The position numbers and the translations under genes are program-made. From J027 sp965215855 (GTDB lineage: Bacteria; Chloroflexota; Anaerolineae; Aggregatilineales; J027): a stretch of DNA of 64,000 bases. Of this stretch, positions 8,944 through 17,324 are shown piece after piece (positions within the stretch are counted from its first letter, which is position 1; each line of letters begins with the position of its first letter). Under the pieces are notes generated by a model. It saw only the letters and a list, made by a program, of their open reading frames with translations, searched no databases and had not been told where the DNA came from. Location: contig CBDCER010000003.1 in assembly GCA_965215855.1 (NCBI GenBank), positions 1,736,001 to 1,800,000 on the forward strand, given 5' to 3'.

Positions 8944-9135
8944 GAATGAAAATCCCCTTTCAACTAATTTATTCTAAACATTGCACAGGATGGAGTCCAG
9001 ACCAGCGTAGATCAATCGGTGGAATATCAGATTGCCTGCGTGGGTTAACCATGCTACCATCAAATCCAGACATCATAACCAAAATTGTATTGGTACATCT
9101 CATCAGGCTATTGAGTTTATAGGCGTAATAAAACC

Positions 9136-11019
9136 ATGTCCGTATCCACCGACCCACGCCGCTACTATCCCCCGTCACGTCCATCCCGCAGAAACTCCAC
9201 CAACCCTTGGATGATTCGTTTGCCACTGTTGGTGGTTTCCGGTCTGTTGCTGGTGTTTTTTATCCTGATTACAACACTGGCTGGTTATCAGTTTATGTAC
9301 CAGGATAAGGTCTATCCCGGCATTTCCACAGTTTATGGATTAGATCTGACGGGTATGACTCGTGAGGAAGTGCGGCTGGCCCTGCAAGAACGCTTTACTT
9401 ATGCCGAAGATGCCACGTTTGCGTTTCACTACGAGGGGCAAACATGGGAATACACGGCCCAGGAACTCGGTGTTGAACTTGATGTGGACGCGACGGTTGA
9501 CGCGGTGTTCAATGCTGGGCGCAGCAGTAGCACAATTAGCAATTTGCGGGATCAATGGCAAATCTGGCGTAATGGTCATCCGGTAGCGCCAGTCATTACG
9601 TATAATCAGACCCAGGCCGAGCAAATCATCACGCGCATTGCTAGCGACTATCTCAACCAGCCAGTGCTGGATGCCACACTGACGATTCGGGATAGCCGAG
9701 CCTATACCACACCAGGGCAGGCTGGGCGCGAAGTGAATGTCTCCGCCACTTTGTTTAGGCTTCGGCAAGAAGTTATGAAGCTGAATCTGTACAGTGATAT
9801 TGAACTCGATGTTCAGACCCAAAATCCGGCGATTTGGGATGCATCGGAAGCGGCCCAACTGGTCAATATCGCGCTAGATCCACGTGGCGTGACGTTCTTT
9901 GTGGCCTCTGAAGCTGGTCCGGTGGCTGGCCCCTGGACGGCGACTCCTGAATCGATTGAAAATATGCTGCGAATCGTGCGGGTCGATGATGCCGAAAACG
10001 GCACGGCCCACTATGAGGTATATGTCACAGATGACCAAACACAGGCATTCCTGGAAAGCCTGACATTGGATTTGCGCCGTGAGCCTATCAATGCCCGTTT
10101 TGTTTTCAATGACGACACTCGCCAATTGGAAGTTATTCAACCCAGCGAAAATGGCCTTGAATTGGATGTGACAAGCACCTTGCCGCTCTTTCACGAAGCT
10201 GTCTTCTCAACAGATAGCCGTTCAGTAGCGTTGCAATTCATTGAAGTTCCCGCACCCATTCACGATGGCATGACCGCTGTCGAATTGGGCATCACCGAAG
10301 AAGTCATTTCGGCAACAACCTATTTCCTCGGCAGTACCTCGGCTCGCAAGACCAATGTCCAAGTGGCGGCTTCGCGCTTCCACGGTGTTGTGATTGCGCC
10401 TTATGCGGCGTTTTCATTCAATGAGTGGCTAGGTGATGTCAGCTTAGAAACAGGTTTTGAGGAAGCATTGATTATCTATGGCAACCAGACCATTACTGGC
10501 GTTGGTGGCGGCGTTTGCCAGGTGTCATCAACGGTGTTCCAGGCTGCATTTTATGGTGGCTATCCCATTCTGGAGCGTGTGCCACATGGGTATCGTGTCA
10601 GTTATTATGAAACGGGCGAAGGGCCGGGTATGGATGCAACCGTCTATTCACCGATTGTGGATTTCAAGTTCCAAAACGATACACCTGATCACCTGTTGAT
10701 TGAAACTTATGTGAATCTGAGCAACTCAACGGTGACATTCAAATTTTATAGCACTAGCACGGGGCGACAGGTCGTCAAAGATGGGCCGCATGTACGAAAT
10801 GTGCGCCCGGCCCCACCACCGGTTTACATTGAAACACCAGGTGTCTCCGGTACTATTCAAGTGGATTATGCTGTGCCTGGTGCAGAGGTATATGTCTACC
10901 GAACCATTCTGGATGAAACAGGGGACGTACTGGTTGATCGCGAGGAATTTTATAGCAACTATGTGCCTTGGCCGTCACAATATCAGGTTCCGCCAGGCGA
11001 TCCCAGAGCTAATCGCTGA
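9136..11019 (+). CDS. VanW/YoaR-type membrane-anchored wall protein
   Basis: 627 residues. A short basic, Pro-rich cytoplasmic tail is followed by one membrane span (about 27-52). Two peptidoglycan-binding-like repeats (PG_binding_4) follow, then the VanW domain with the conserved Gly-Gly-Gly-Val-Cys-Gln-Val-Ser-Ser-Thr near residue 456 and the Ala-Phe-Ser-Phe-Asn-Glu strand upstream. The last 90 residues look like a G5-type beta domain. Proteins of this build are common in Gram-positive bacteria and Chloroflexota and are thought to act at the cell wall; the molecular activity is not established. It is divergent from the M23 gene, with a 190-base gap, and converges on the methyltransferase gene. 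Confidence 0.88.
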   Translation: MSVSTDPRRYYPPSRPSRRNSTNPWMIRLPLLVVSGLLLVFFILITTLAGYQFMYQDKVYPGISTVYGLDLTGMTREEVRLALQERFTYAEDATFAFHYEGQTWEYTAQELGVELDVDATVDAVFNAGRSSSTISNLRDQWQIWRNGHPVAPVITYNQTQAEQIITRIASDYLNQPVLDATLTIRDSRAYTTPGQAGREVNVSATLFRLRQEVMKLNLYSDIELDVQTQNPAIWDASEAAQLVNIALDPRGVTFFVASEAGPVAGPWTATPESIENMLRIVRVDDAENGTAHYEVYVTDDQTQAFLESLTLDLRREPINARFVFNDDTRQLEVIQPSENGLELDVTSTLPLFHEAVFSTDSRSVALQFIEVPAPIHDGMTAVELGITEEVISATTYFLGSTSARKTNVQVAASRFHGVVIAPYAAFSFNEWLGDVSLETGFEEALIIYGNQTITGVGGGVCQVSSTVFQAAFYGGYPILERVPHGYRVSYYETGEGPGMDATVYSPIVDFKFQNDTPDHLLIETYVNLSNSTVTFKFYSTSTGRQVVKDGPHVRNVRPAPPPVYIETPGVSGTIQVDYAVPGAEVYVYRTILDETGDVLVDREEFYSNYVPWPSQYQVPPGDPRANR

Positions 11020-11051
11020 TAGGCAGTAGACATAGCGCAAATTGAAAATCA

Positions 11052-13178
11052 TTATAATTCGATCAACTGGTCGTGCATTTCACTAAGCTCAATGGGTGTC
11101 AACGTCCATAATTTAGCCGCCAGATGGTCGATTTTATCTGATGCTATCTCACCAACATGAGCTTGTTGCGATAGGACTGCCAACTCTCCATGTATTGCGT
11201 TTTTCGCATCAAATAGAGGAATACGAATACGCTTCAGGATGCTGGGTGTGCCAAAACTTTTGCCGCCACGTTGACTATAAGACTGTGCCACGAAGTCAAA
11301 CGGCGTTGAATTGACAAGCGCACAGATATAATGTGCTTCATCCAGGCTATCACAAGGCACGAATGTGACAGTCTCCTGGGGAATTATTGGGCGTTCATTC
11401 CCTGTCTGGATCACCGCCGCCGTCATCTGCCGTGCGATCCGAGGCCAGACGACTTTGTGTGGAGTAAATGTGTAGTTTCCCACATTGAACACTGAATAGA
11501 ATGGTGCAGACCGAAAATAACGCTGATAGCCAGAACGCTGACGCAAGCGGTCGGCAAAATGCGCCAAATAAGCATAGGTAAGGGGGAGTTGACTGCCAAG
11601 CCAATCCTCATCGTATCCGGTGCGTTTCTGGCTATCCTGGGGCAGCAAGATGGATTTTTGCGGCATAGCATTCCAGCGCCGAATATCGCTGGCTCGCAAC
11701 AATGGAAACACCAGAGTTTCCTCGATTGTGCATTGCACTTGCTCGACAGGATAGCGCATTCCATCAACAATATTGCGGATTTCCACTTGTCCATCGACAC
11801 ACTGCCGGATAATTTCCAGCCAATAGACACCATTCAACCAAGTGCAGACTCCCACCCGTGCCCGATAATCCGCCTGTCCGGCCAATTTACGAATGGCCTG
11901 GAGTACTGCTGGATGGGTATTGATCCAGGGAGATGTCGGCGTTTTGGGGTCAATCGGTTCCGCTACATGCTCATGATAGTGGATTGCTTTTGTTTTGTGG
12001 CGGGTTGTTCTTTTGGGATACCAGACGCAGTATGGCACAGGATAGCGGGTAGCCTGACCTTTTTCGATGATCAACAGGAGGGTACGCGTGGTTGCGCCAT
12101 CAAAGGGCCGGAGCGTGGTCATGTCATCAACATGCAGCACCGCTAGCGGGGTCCCATCTGGCAGTTGAAATCGGCGAAACCCTTCCCCTGCTCCTGCTGT
12201 TTTCAATACACTTTGCGTGATGAGAAACCCCAGTTGACTGCCAGCGCGTAGACAAACATCAGCTATGCGGTAGGTCATTAGCATCGAAAGGTCTTTTTTG
12301 CCCTTGCCCAAAATGGTCTCAAAGCCACTGTGCGGAAATAAGCCGTACTGTTCCCAGAGAGGGCGTGTCGTATGACGATAAGCTGGGAGCATGTTTTCCC
12401 AGTTCACCCAGGGAGGATTGCCCACGACGAAATCAAAGTGACCAAATGCACCCAAATCATCTAGAACTGCATCCATTTGAAAAACCGGAATCGTAACCGC
12501 CCCATCTAACCGCCCTAATGCCCATAAATAATTGGTGCGGGCAGCAATCACGGCCAACGGATTAATATCCAGACCCACCACATTACTGCTGATTTGCTCC
12601 ATGGATAGATCACTGCTGCGCCGGATGGCTGCTATCAGAAAGGCTCCTGACCCACAGGCGGGATCAAGCAAACGAGAATCACTATTCTCCGTGTAGTTTA
12701 GACGGCCCAATGTGTGTTCGACCAACCAATCTGGTGTGTAATATTCGCCAAGTGCGTGGCGCTGCCGCCTAGGGAAGAGGTTCCGATAGAGTGTTCCAGG
12801 CCAATCTTGCTTTTGAATTGTGGGTGCGTAGTGATTGAGGGATAGCAGTGCCTCATGTATCGCGCCTATCAATGCTTTATCATCAACTTTCAGATACCAG
12901 TCGAATCGGTCACTGATAGGCGGAAACGACACCCCCATGTCCTGTAATAGCATCCCACTTTCTAGTGATTGTAGATAATGTGTAATGTTTTTCAGGGGCA
13001 AGGGCTTCTGACAATAATGTGCCACTCTTAAAGCGGCAAGCTGTTTGCACAAGATGGCGTAGTAAGTTTGTGTGGCACGATATGTGTCTGAACAGTGACG
13101 TTCCAGACCCGCGATAATGGTCGCTGCATGGGTACTCCGTTTGCCAAAATGGCGCACCAAATTAGGTGATGTAGCCAT
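11052..13178 (-). CDS. N6-adenine DNA methyltransferase (Eco57I/type IIG-like), apparently without nuclease
   Basis: 708 residues from the ATG at 13178. It transfers methyl from SAM to adenine N6. Visible motifs: motif X-like LGEYYTPDWLVE (143-154), motif I LLDPACGSGAFL (170-181), an acidic strand VVGLDINPLAV (200-210) and motif IV NPPW (254-257). The C-terminal half would hold the target-recognition domain. I see no PD-(D/E)xK nuclease motif in its N-terminal helical region and no restriction gene nearby, so it may be an orphan methyltransferase or a degenerate type IIG enzyme. Its start overlaps the end of the SDR gene by 17 bases, which places it last in an eight-gene run; the longer start at 13247 overlaps more and looks less likely. 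Confidence 0.85.
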   Translation of the reverse strand: MATSPNLVRHFGKRSTHAATIIAGLERHCSDTYRATQTYYAILCKQLAALRVAHYCQKPLPLKNITHYLQSLESGMLLQDMGVSFPPISDRFDWYLKVDDKALIGAIHEALLSLNHYAPTIQKQDWPGTLYRNLFPRRQRHALGEYYTPDWLVEHTLGRLNYTENSDSRLLDPACGSGAFLIAAIRRSSDLSMEQISSNVVGLDINPLAVIAARTNYLWALGRLDGAVTIPVFQMDAVLDDLGAFGHFDFVVGNPPWVNWENMLPAYRHTTRPLWEQYGLFPHSGFETILGKGKKDLSMLMTYRIADVCLRAGSQLGFLITQSVLKTAGAGEGFRRFQLPDGTPLAVLHVDDMTTLRPFDGATTRTLLLIIEKGQATRYPVPYCVWYPKRTTRHKTKAIHYHEHVAEPIDPKTPTSPWINTHPAVLQAIRKLAGQADYRARVGVCTWLNGVYWLEIIRQCVDGQVEIRNIVDGMRYPVEQVQCTIEETLVFPLLRASDIRRWNAMPQKSILLPQDSQKRTGYDEDWLGSQLPLTYAYLAHFADRLRQRSGYQRYFRSAPFYSVFNVGNYTFTPHKVVWPRIARQMTAAVIQTGNERPIIPQETVTFVPCDSLDEAHYICALVNSTPFDFVAQSYSQRGGKSFGTPSILKRIRIPLFDAKNAIHGELAVLSQQAHVGEIASDKIDHLAAKLWTLTPIELSEMHDQLIEL

Positions 13179-14154
13179 TAACCTGATACCAGTCGTAGGT
13201 ATCCGCAATACTTTGCGTGATGTCGATCTGCGGCTCATGCAGGTCACGCCAGGCTTTACTGCAATCGAAATATAGTTCGTGGGTACTCAATCGAAGCTGG
13301 TTGCCTTCCACATCGCCAGGCAACTGAATTCCCACAGCGCGACTGAGGTCGGCCACTGCTGCAAACGCCATCACCATGGGGCGGTACGACGGAATAAATG
13401 GTGCTCTAGCTCCGGTGATATGGGCGACCAGTCGCATTAGGGCACGATGGCTCATGTTGACTGTACCAAGTAAATATCGTTCACCGCTTCGGCCTTTTTC
13501 TGCGGCTGCTAGGTGTGCTTGGGCGACATCACGCACATCAATGAGGGTGATACCGCCCTGGGCTGGTAAGAATGGTACGCGTCCACCTGCCACTTCACGA
13601 ATCAGGCTTCCTGAAATCAAATTGAGATCACCAGGGCCGAAAATAACTGTTGGATTTAGGATGACCGCGTCCAGGCCATTCTTTATAGCGCGGTAGACCT
13701 CAGCTTCGGCCAGAAATTTGCTGTGACCATAGGGCGACAGGCGCGGGTCGATACTGAAATAGTCTGATTCGTTGGCTGGTTTCCCGTCGGCGCGATAACC
13801 AATAGCGGCGACGCTACTCGTGAAGATGAAACGCTCAATACTGGCTTTCTGGCATGCGTTCAATAAATGCCGTGTACCATCGACATTCACCTGATAGATT
13901 TTGGCTTTACCAGTACGCCAATAATCGGCCACTGCCGCCACATGAAAGACCCAATCCACCCCATTCAAGGCTGGTCCCAGTGTTTCAGGGGTTGTCATAT
14001 CGCCTTGAAAGGGTTCTACATCTAAACCTGTCAGGATGTTGAGGCGTTCTGGGTTGCGATAGAGAACGCGTACACGATGATCAGCTTCGAGCAGTATGCG
14101 AACTAACCATGAGCCAACGAAGCCTGTTGCACCCGTGACCAGTGCTGTTGCCAT
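13162..14154 (-). CDS. NAD(P)-dependent epimerase/dehydratase (extended SDR)
   Basis: 330 residues with a Rossmann fold: TGATGFVG (7-14) binds the dinucleotide, Ser112-Ser114 region and Y142-x3-K146 are the catalytic set, and Asn-Pro-Thr-Val-Ile-Phe-Gly-Pro-Gly-Asp is the usual extended-SDR segment. It resembles the HpnA-like or dihydroflavonol-reductase-like subgroup. Substrate is unknown; a sugar-nucleotide or lipid-linked sugar is plausible. The start codon shares one base with the upstream response-regulator stop (TAATG), so the two are translationally coupled. Confidence 0.85.
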   Translation of the reverse strand: MATALVTGATGFVGSWLVRILLEADHRVRVLYRNPERLNILTGLDVEPFQGDMTTPETLGPALNGVDWVFHVAAVADYWRTGKAKIYQVNVDGTRHLLNACQKASIERFIFTSSVAAIGYRADGKPANESDYFSIDPRLSPYGHSKFLAEAEVYRAIKNGLDAVILNPTVIFGPGDLNLISGSLIREVAGGRVPFLPAQGGITLIDVRDVAQAHLAAAEKGRSGERYLLGTVNMSHRALMRLVAHITGARAPFIPSYRPMVMAFAAVADLSRAVGIQLPGDVEGNQLRLSTHELYFDCSKAWRDLHEPQIDITQSIADTYDWYQVNGYIT

Positions 14155-14906
14155 TATTCATCTTCCTGTGGCTCGTTTAGCGGCGGCGGCTCATCGTCCA
14201 GGGCCGTAAAACGCATAAAGGCGCGTTCCTGGGCGCTCATCTCAGACGGATAGATCTGCCCTTCGTCATAGGCTTCGAGGATGCGATAGCCCTCTTTAAC
14301 ATAACTGCGGATGGTGTGCGTGCTGACGCCCATCTCGTTTGCCGCCAGGTCAGCACTCATACCCTCTACCACACAAAGCTGTATTGCCTCGCGGATACGG
14401 TCCGTCAGCTCAGGGTAACGGCGGCGTTCTGGAAGGATGACAGCTTGATGTAACCGGTGGTCGGCGTCCGGGGGTAAGGCTCGCTTGACACCAATCGAGA
14501 TGGCGAATTCTGGACGTTGTGCCCATACAATTGCCCAGGCAATTTGTAACCCGACATCATTGCGAAGAAAATATGCACCTGTATCTGATTCCAATGCTGC
14601 TAGTGCATAATCGACTCGCAAGCCGCGATCCAGAACGATAATTAGCACATCCGGGATAATTCTGCGGATTCGGTGAATCAGGCGACGCAGTTCATTGGCA
14701 GAATCCGCGCTGTAAGTATCCAGAACCAGCGCGTCGGGCCATTCAGCTTCCGCATGTTCCATGACCCAATCGAAGATTTCCTCAAATGAACTCGGCAGAA
14801 AAATCACCCGTGTACGACGATCCCATGCCAGATAGCTATTGATCGCGTGGCGTCCATAAATATCGGGATCATAAACCATAACTTTGAGGTTTGTTTTACC
14901 AATCAC
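14154..14906 (-). CDS. Response-regulator-like protein with LuxR-type helix-turn-helix
   Basis: 250 residues. The N-terminal 140 residues follow the receiver-domain pattern (Lys-Val-Met-Val-Tyr-Asp-Pro-Asp, Ala-Leu-Val-Leu-Asp at the phosphorylation strand, then a long helix), but the usual active-site Asp-Asp pair and Lys are only partly matched, so it may be a pseudo-receiver. Residues about 165-215 form a LuxR/FixJ-like helix-turn-helix (Ala-Ala-Asn-Glu-Met-Gly-Val-Ser-Thr-His-Thr-Ile-Arg-Ser-Tyr). The acidic tail is disordered. No histidine kinase is nearby. It is coupled to the SDR gene and may regulate this operon. Confidence 0.75.
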   Translation of the reverse strand: MIGKTNLKVMVYDPDIYGRHAINSYLAWDRRTRVIFLPSSFEEIFDWVMEHAEAEWPDALVLDTYSADSANELRRLIHRIRRIIPDVLIIVLDRGLRVDYALAALESDTGAYFLRNDVGLQIAWAIVWAQRPEFAISIGVKRALPPDADHRLHQAVILPERRRYPELTDRIREAIQLCVVEGMSADLAANEMGVSTHTIRSYVKEGYRILEAYDEGQIYPSEMSAQERAFMRFTALDDEPPPLNEPQEDE

Positions 14907-14946
14907 ATCACTGTATCCACAAATAAATGGCGATTAATGCAGTAGT

Positions 14947-15339
14947 TTAGAGGGCATCACCGCCGTCGTCAAAGGCCAGCGTTTGTTCTATTTCTTCGGG
15001 ACTCTGGCCGCTTTCCAGGCGATCAATCACCTCGCCGAATTCCGGCCCCATATCTTCATCCATGTGTTTGCCGAAGTGCCGCAAGGCTCGTCCTAATTGG
15101 CGGGGGTCGTCCTCGTCAAAACTTGCTTCCAGTTCATCCATGGCATTTTCATCCCCGTCCATCATACGATCCCAGCGCGATCCCTCCGAGCGCATTACCC
15201 GCACTCGCCGGATGATACGGCTCACATTTGTGGAGCCAGTAAAAGGACTGGTCACGGAGGATGGATCATATTCAGCATAGCTGCATTTGATTTCAAATCG
15301 CTTGCCGGTATCGTTGCAGCAAAATTCATAGGTGGGCAT
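14947..15339 (-). CDS. FmdB-like putative regulatory protein
   Basis: 130 residues. The start Met-Pro-Thr-Tyr-Glu-Phe-Cys-Cys followed by Gly-x-x-Phe-Glu matches the FmdB/CxxC zinc-ribbon family, but the second Cys pair is not visible, so zinc binding is doubtful. The rest is acidic and helical. ATG 15339 is chosen because AAAGGAGA (15349-15356) lies nine bases before it; the longer frame extends into the radical SAM gene. Its start overlaps the end of that gene by 14 bases, indicating coupling. Confidence 0.65.
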   Translation of the reverse strand: MPTYEFCCNDTGKRFEIKCSYAEYDPSSVTSPFTGSTNVSRIIRRVRVMRSEGSRWDRMMDGDENAMDELEASFDEDDPRQLGRALRHFGKHMDEDMGPEFGEVIDRLESGQSPEEIEQTLAFDDGGDAL

Positions 15340-16804
15340 CGCTGAATGTCTCCTTTGACTGCCGTTTTTCATCATACCAGCCGCGCCCGGCAGGGGGCTG
15401 GTTTTGCTCAACTTCACGTGCTGTCACCATCATTCCTAGTCGGCCTATCAGCGCATTTGCTGTATGTTTTAACCAGCGAGGATATTGCTTCCAGCCGCCA
15501 TTGGATTGCTGACGCACACGATGGGCATTGACGGCGCTTACCATCCAGCGCGTTGCAAAGCTATAATAGCGGCGGGAATGACGCCCAGCCACGCCTAAAT
15601 CGCGGTCGGTACGGCCTTCCCATGTCCCCGGGGCGATAATACGGTCTGCAACGTCGGTATAATAGCGTGTGCCTTTGATGGGATAGGCAACGGTGGTCAG
15701 AAACGTGTCGGGATTGGCTCGCTTCAGATGCTCCACAGTTTGCTGCAAGTCTTCAGCCGTTTCACCTTCATAACCCAACATGATGAACATGCCCGTTTCG
15801 ATACCGCGTTGGCGTAGTTTGTAGGTCATTTGTTGCACGGCTTCGACAGTGGTACGGCGCTGCATAGCATCCAAGATACGTTGCGAGCCACTTTCAGAGC
15901 CAATCCATAAGCGCGTGCAGCCTATCTCCGCTAATATATCCACAACTTCATCGTTCATGCGGTCTGCTCGCGAGATACACTCGAAAGGCACATGCAATCC
16001 GCGTATCTTCAATTCATCACGGAAGCTTCGCAACCAGCGCCAATTAATTGTGAATACATCGTCGGTATACCACAATTGGTCAGGTTGGTAGTTTTCGATC
16101 AGAAATTGCACCTCATCGGCAACGTTCTGAGGACTACGACGACGGTGTGTTTCGCCAAAAACGCTATGCGAACACCAGGTACAAGTATAGGGACAACCCC
16201 GCGCACACACCAACGACGTGCTGCCTATTCCATGATGGTCACGCCAGGCCTGAATGTATCGCGGCAGGTCAATAGCTGCGCGGTCCGGCAGAGGTTGGGC
16301 ATCCAAATCTTGAATATAAGGGCGTGGCGCAGTCCGGATGACCTGTCCTGCATCATCTCGAAACGCAATACCCTGGATTTCGCCTAATTGGTTCAGACCA
16401 TGCTGGGCGAGATGAGGTAACAGATCCTCTAATGTCAGTTCACCTTCGCCGATGATGATGACATCCGCGCCGCGCTTCAGATATTCGTCGGCATAGTGAG
16501 GCGGCTCTGGGCCACCGAGTACCACTGTAATGCCAAGTGATTTGCAAAACCGGGCCATCTTGAGGACATTTTGCTTGGTCATCAATGTTGTGTAAATACC
16601 CACAATCGGCGGGCGTTGATCCTGGACAATCTGTTGGAAGTTGTCCATGCTGCTAAATGTAGAGTCAAAAACACCTACATCGAAGTCCTTAGCCTTGAGA
16701 TGTGAGGAAACATACAGCATCCCCAATGGCGGATAAGGCTTCATCACCGCTAGTTCATGCGGGTCTTCATGCAGAAAATATCCATGTGCCAGTAAAATGT
16801 CCAT
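15326..16804 (-). CDS. B12-binding-type radical SAM protein (1)
   Basis: 492 residues. An N-terminal Rossmann-like cobalamin-binding-type domain (1-160) precedes a radical SAM barrel with the [4Fe-4S] motif C204-x3-C208-x2-C211 (CPYTCTWC). Proteins of the BchE/HpnJ-like group perform radical methylation or cyclisation, often on lipids, tetrapyrroles or peptides; the canonical Asp-x-His-x-x-Gly of the B12 site is not visible, as in many of these enzymes. ATG 16804 has AAGGTAG a few bases upstream; the longer frame at 16864 runs into the small membrane-protein gene. It shares layout with the radical SAM gene at 17325, suggesting duplicated enzymes acting on related substrates. Confidence 0.85.
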   Translation of the reverse strand: MDILLAHGYFLHEDPHELAVMKPYPPLGMLYVSSHLKAKDFDVGVFDSTFSSMDNFQQIVQDQRPPIVGIYTTLMTKQNVLKMARFCKSLGITVVLGGPEPPHYADEYLKRGADVIIIGEGELTLEDLLPHLAQHGLNQLGEIQGIAFRDDAGQVIRTAPRPYIQDLDAQPLPDRAAIDLPRYIQAWRDHHGIGSTSLVCARGCPYTCTWCSHSVFGETHRRRSPQNVADEVQFLIENYQPDQLWYTDDVFTINWRWLRSFRDELKIRGLHVPFECISRADRMNDEVVDILAEIGCTRLWIGSESGSQRILDAMQRRTTVEAVQQMTYKLRQRGIETGMFIMLGYEGETAEDLQQTVEHLKRANPDTFLTTVAYPIKGTRYYTDVADRIIAPGTWEGRTDRDLGVAGRHSRRYYSFATRWMVSAVNAHRVRQQSNGGWKQYPRWLKHTANALIGRLGMMVTAREVEQNQPPAGRGWYDEKRQSKETFSDAHL

Positions 16805-16832
16805 GTAGGCTACCTTGTATGATGGATGACAA

Positions 16833-17078
16833 CTATGGCGTGGATTTTTCAGCCAGTTGGGCACGCAACTCGGCCATGCGCTCCAGCAATTTGCGTTCGC
16901 GCCGCATTGAACGCAGCATCGCTAGCAATACCAGGAAAAACAAGAAGCCCAAAATGCCAATGCCGATGGCTTCTTGCATTTCGACATTCACATCGACCAT
17001 ATCACCAGATGTCGGTGCTTCAGCCTCACGGCCATTTAGTGAAGCTGTATCGGTTTCAGTAGAAAACGAAGTGGACAT
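16833..17078 (-). CDS. Tiny single-span membrane protein (1)
   Basis: 81 residues. The N-terminal 35 residues are polar and Thr/Ser/Glu-rich, then one membrane span (about 37-54, Ile-Gly-Ile-Gly-Ile-Leu-Gly-Phe-Leu-Phe-Phe) and a basic coiled-coil C-terminus with heptads of Leu and Arg/Glu. It has the same build as its neighbour at 17082-17312 and starts three bases after that gene's stop. No family recognised. Being sandwiched between two radical SAM enzymes makes it a candidate partner or membrane anchor for them. Confidence 0.6.
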   Translation of the reverse strand: MSTSFSTETDTASLNGREAEAPTSGDMVDVNVEMQEAIGIGILGFLFFLVLLAMLRSMRRERKLLERMAELRAQLAEKSTP

Positions 17079-17081
17079 AGC

Positions 17082-17312
17082 CTATTTCTCCTTTTCAAGC
17101 TGCGTTTGCAACTTCTTGATTTGGGCTTCCAGAATCTTGCGCGTGTGTTTATGGGATCGCAATAGCGCCAGCAGCAACATGATGCAGATGAAGCCCAGGA
17201 TGATTGCACCCAGGCTATCGGCGATTTGCGTAGAGTTGCTGCCACCCGTGATTTGGGCGACTTGTTGCCCCCCGCTGCCAGAAAGCGTAACAGGTTCCTG
17301 CCTATCGGCCAT
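17082..17312 (-). CDS. Tiny single-span membrane protein (2)
   Basis: 76 residues. A Ser/Gly/Gln/Thr-rich N-terminus (1-33) precedes one membrane span (about 35-53, with Gly-Ala-Ile-Ile-Leu-Gly-Phe-Ile-Cys-Ile-Met-Leu) and a charged Lys/Leu/Gln helix ending in Glu-Lys. A GAGAAGAG element lies upstream of the ATG. It follows the radical SAM gene at 17325 by 12 bases. Together with the gene at 16833 it forms a tandem pair of look-alike proteins, probably from an old duplication. Function unknown. Confidence 0.6.
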   Translation of the reverse strand: MADRQEPVTLSGSGGQQVAQITGGSNSTQIADSLGAIILGFICIMLLLALLRSHKHTRKILEAQIKKLQTQLEKEK

Positions 17313-17324
17313 TTGGTACTCTTC

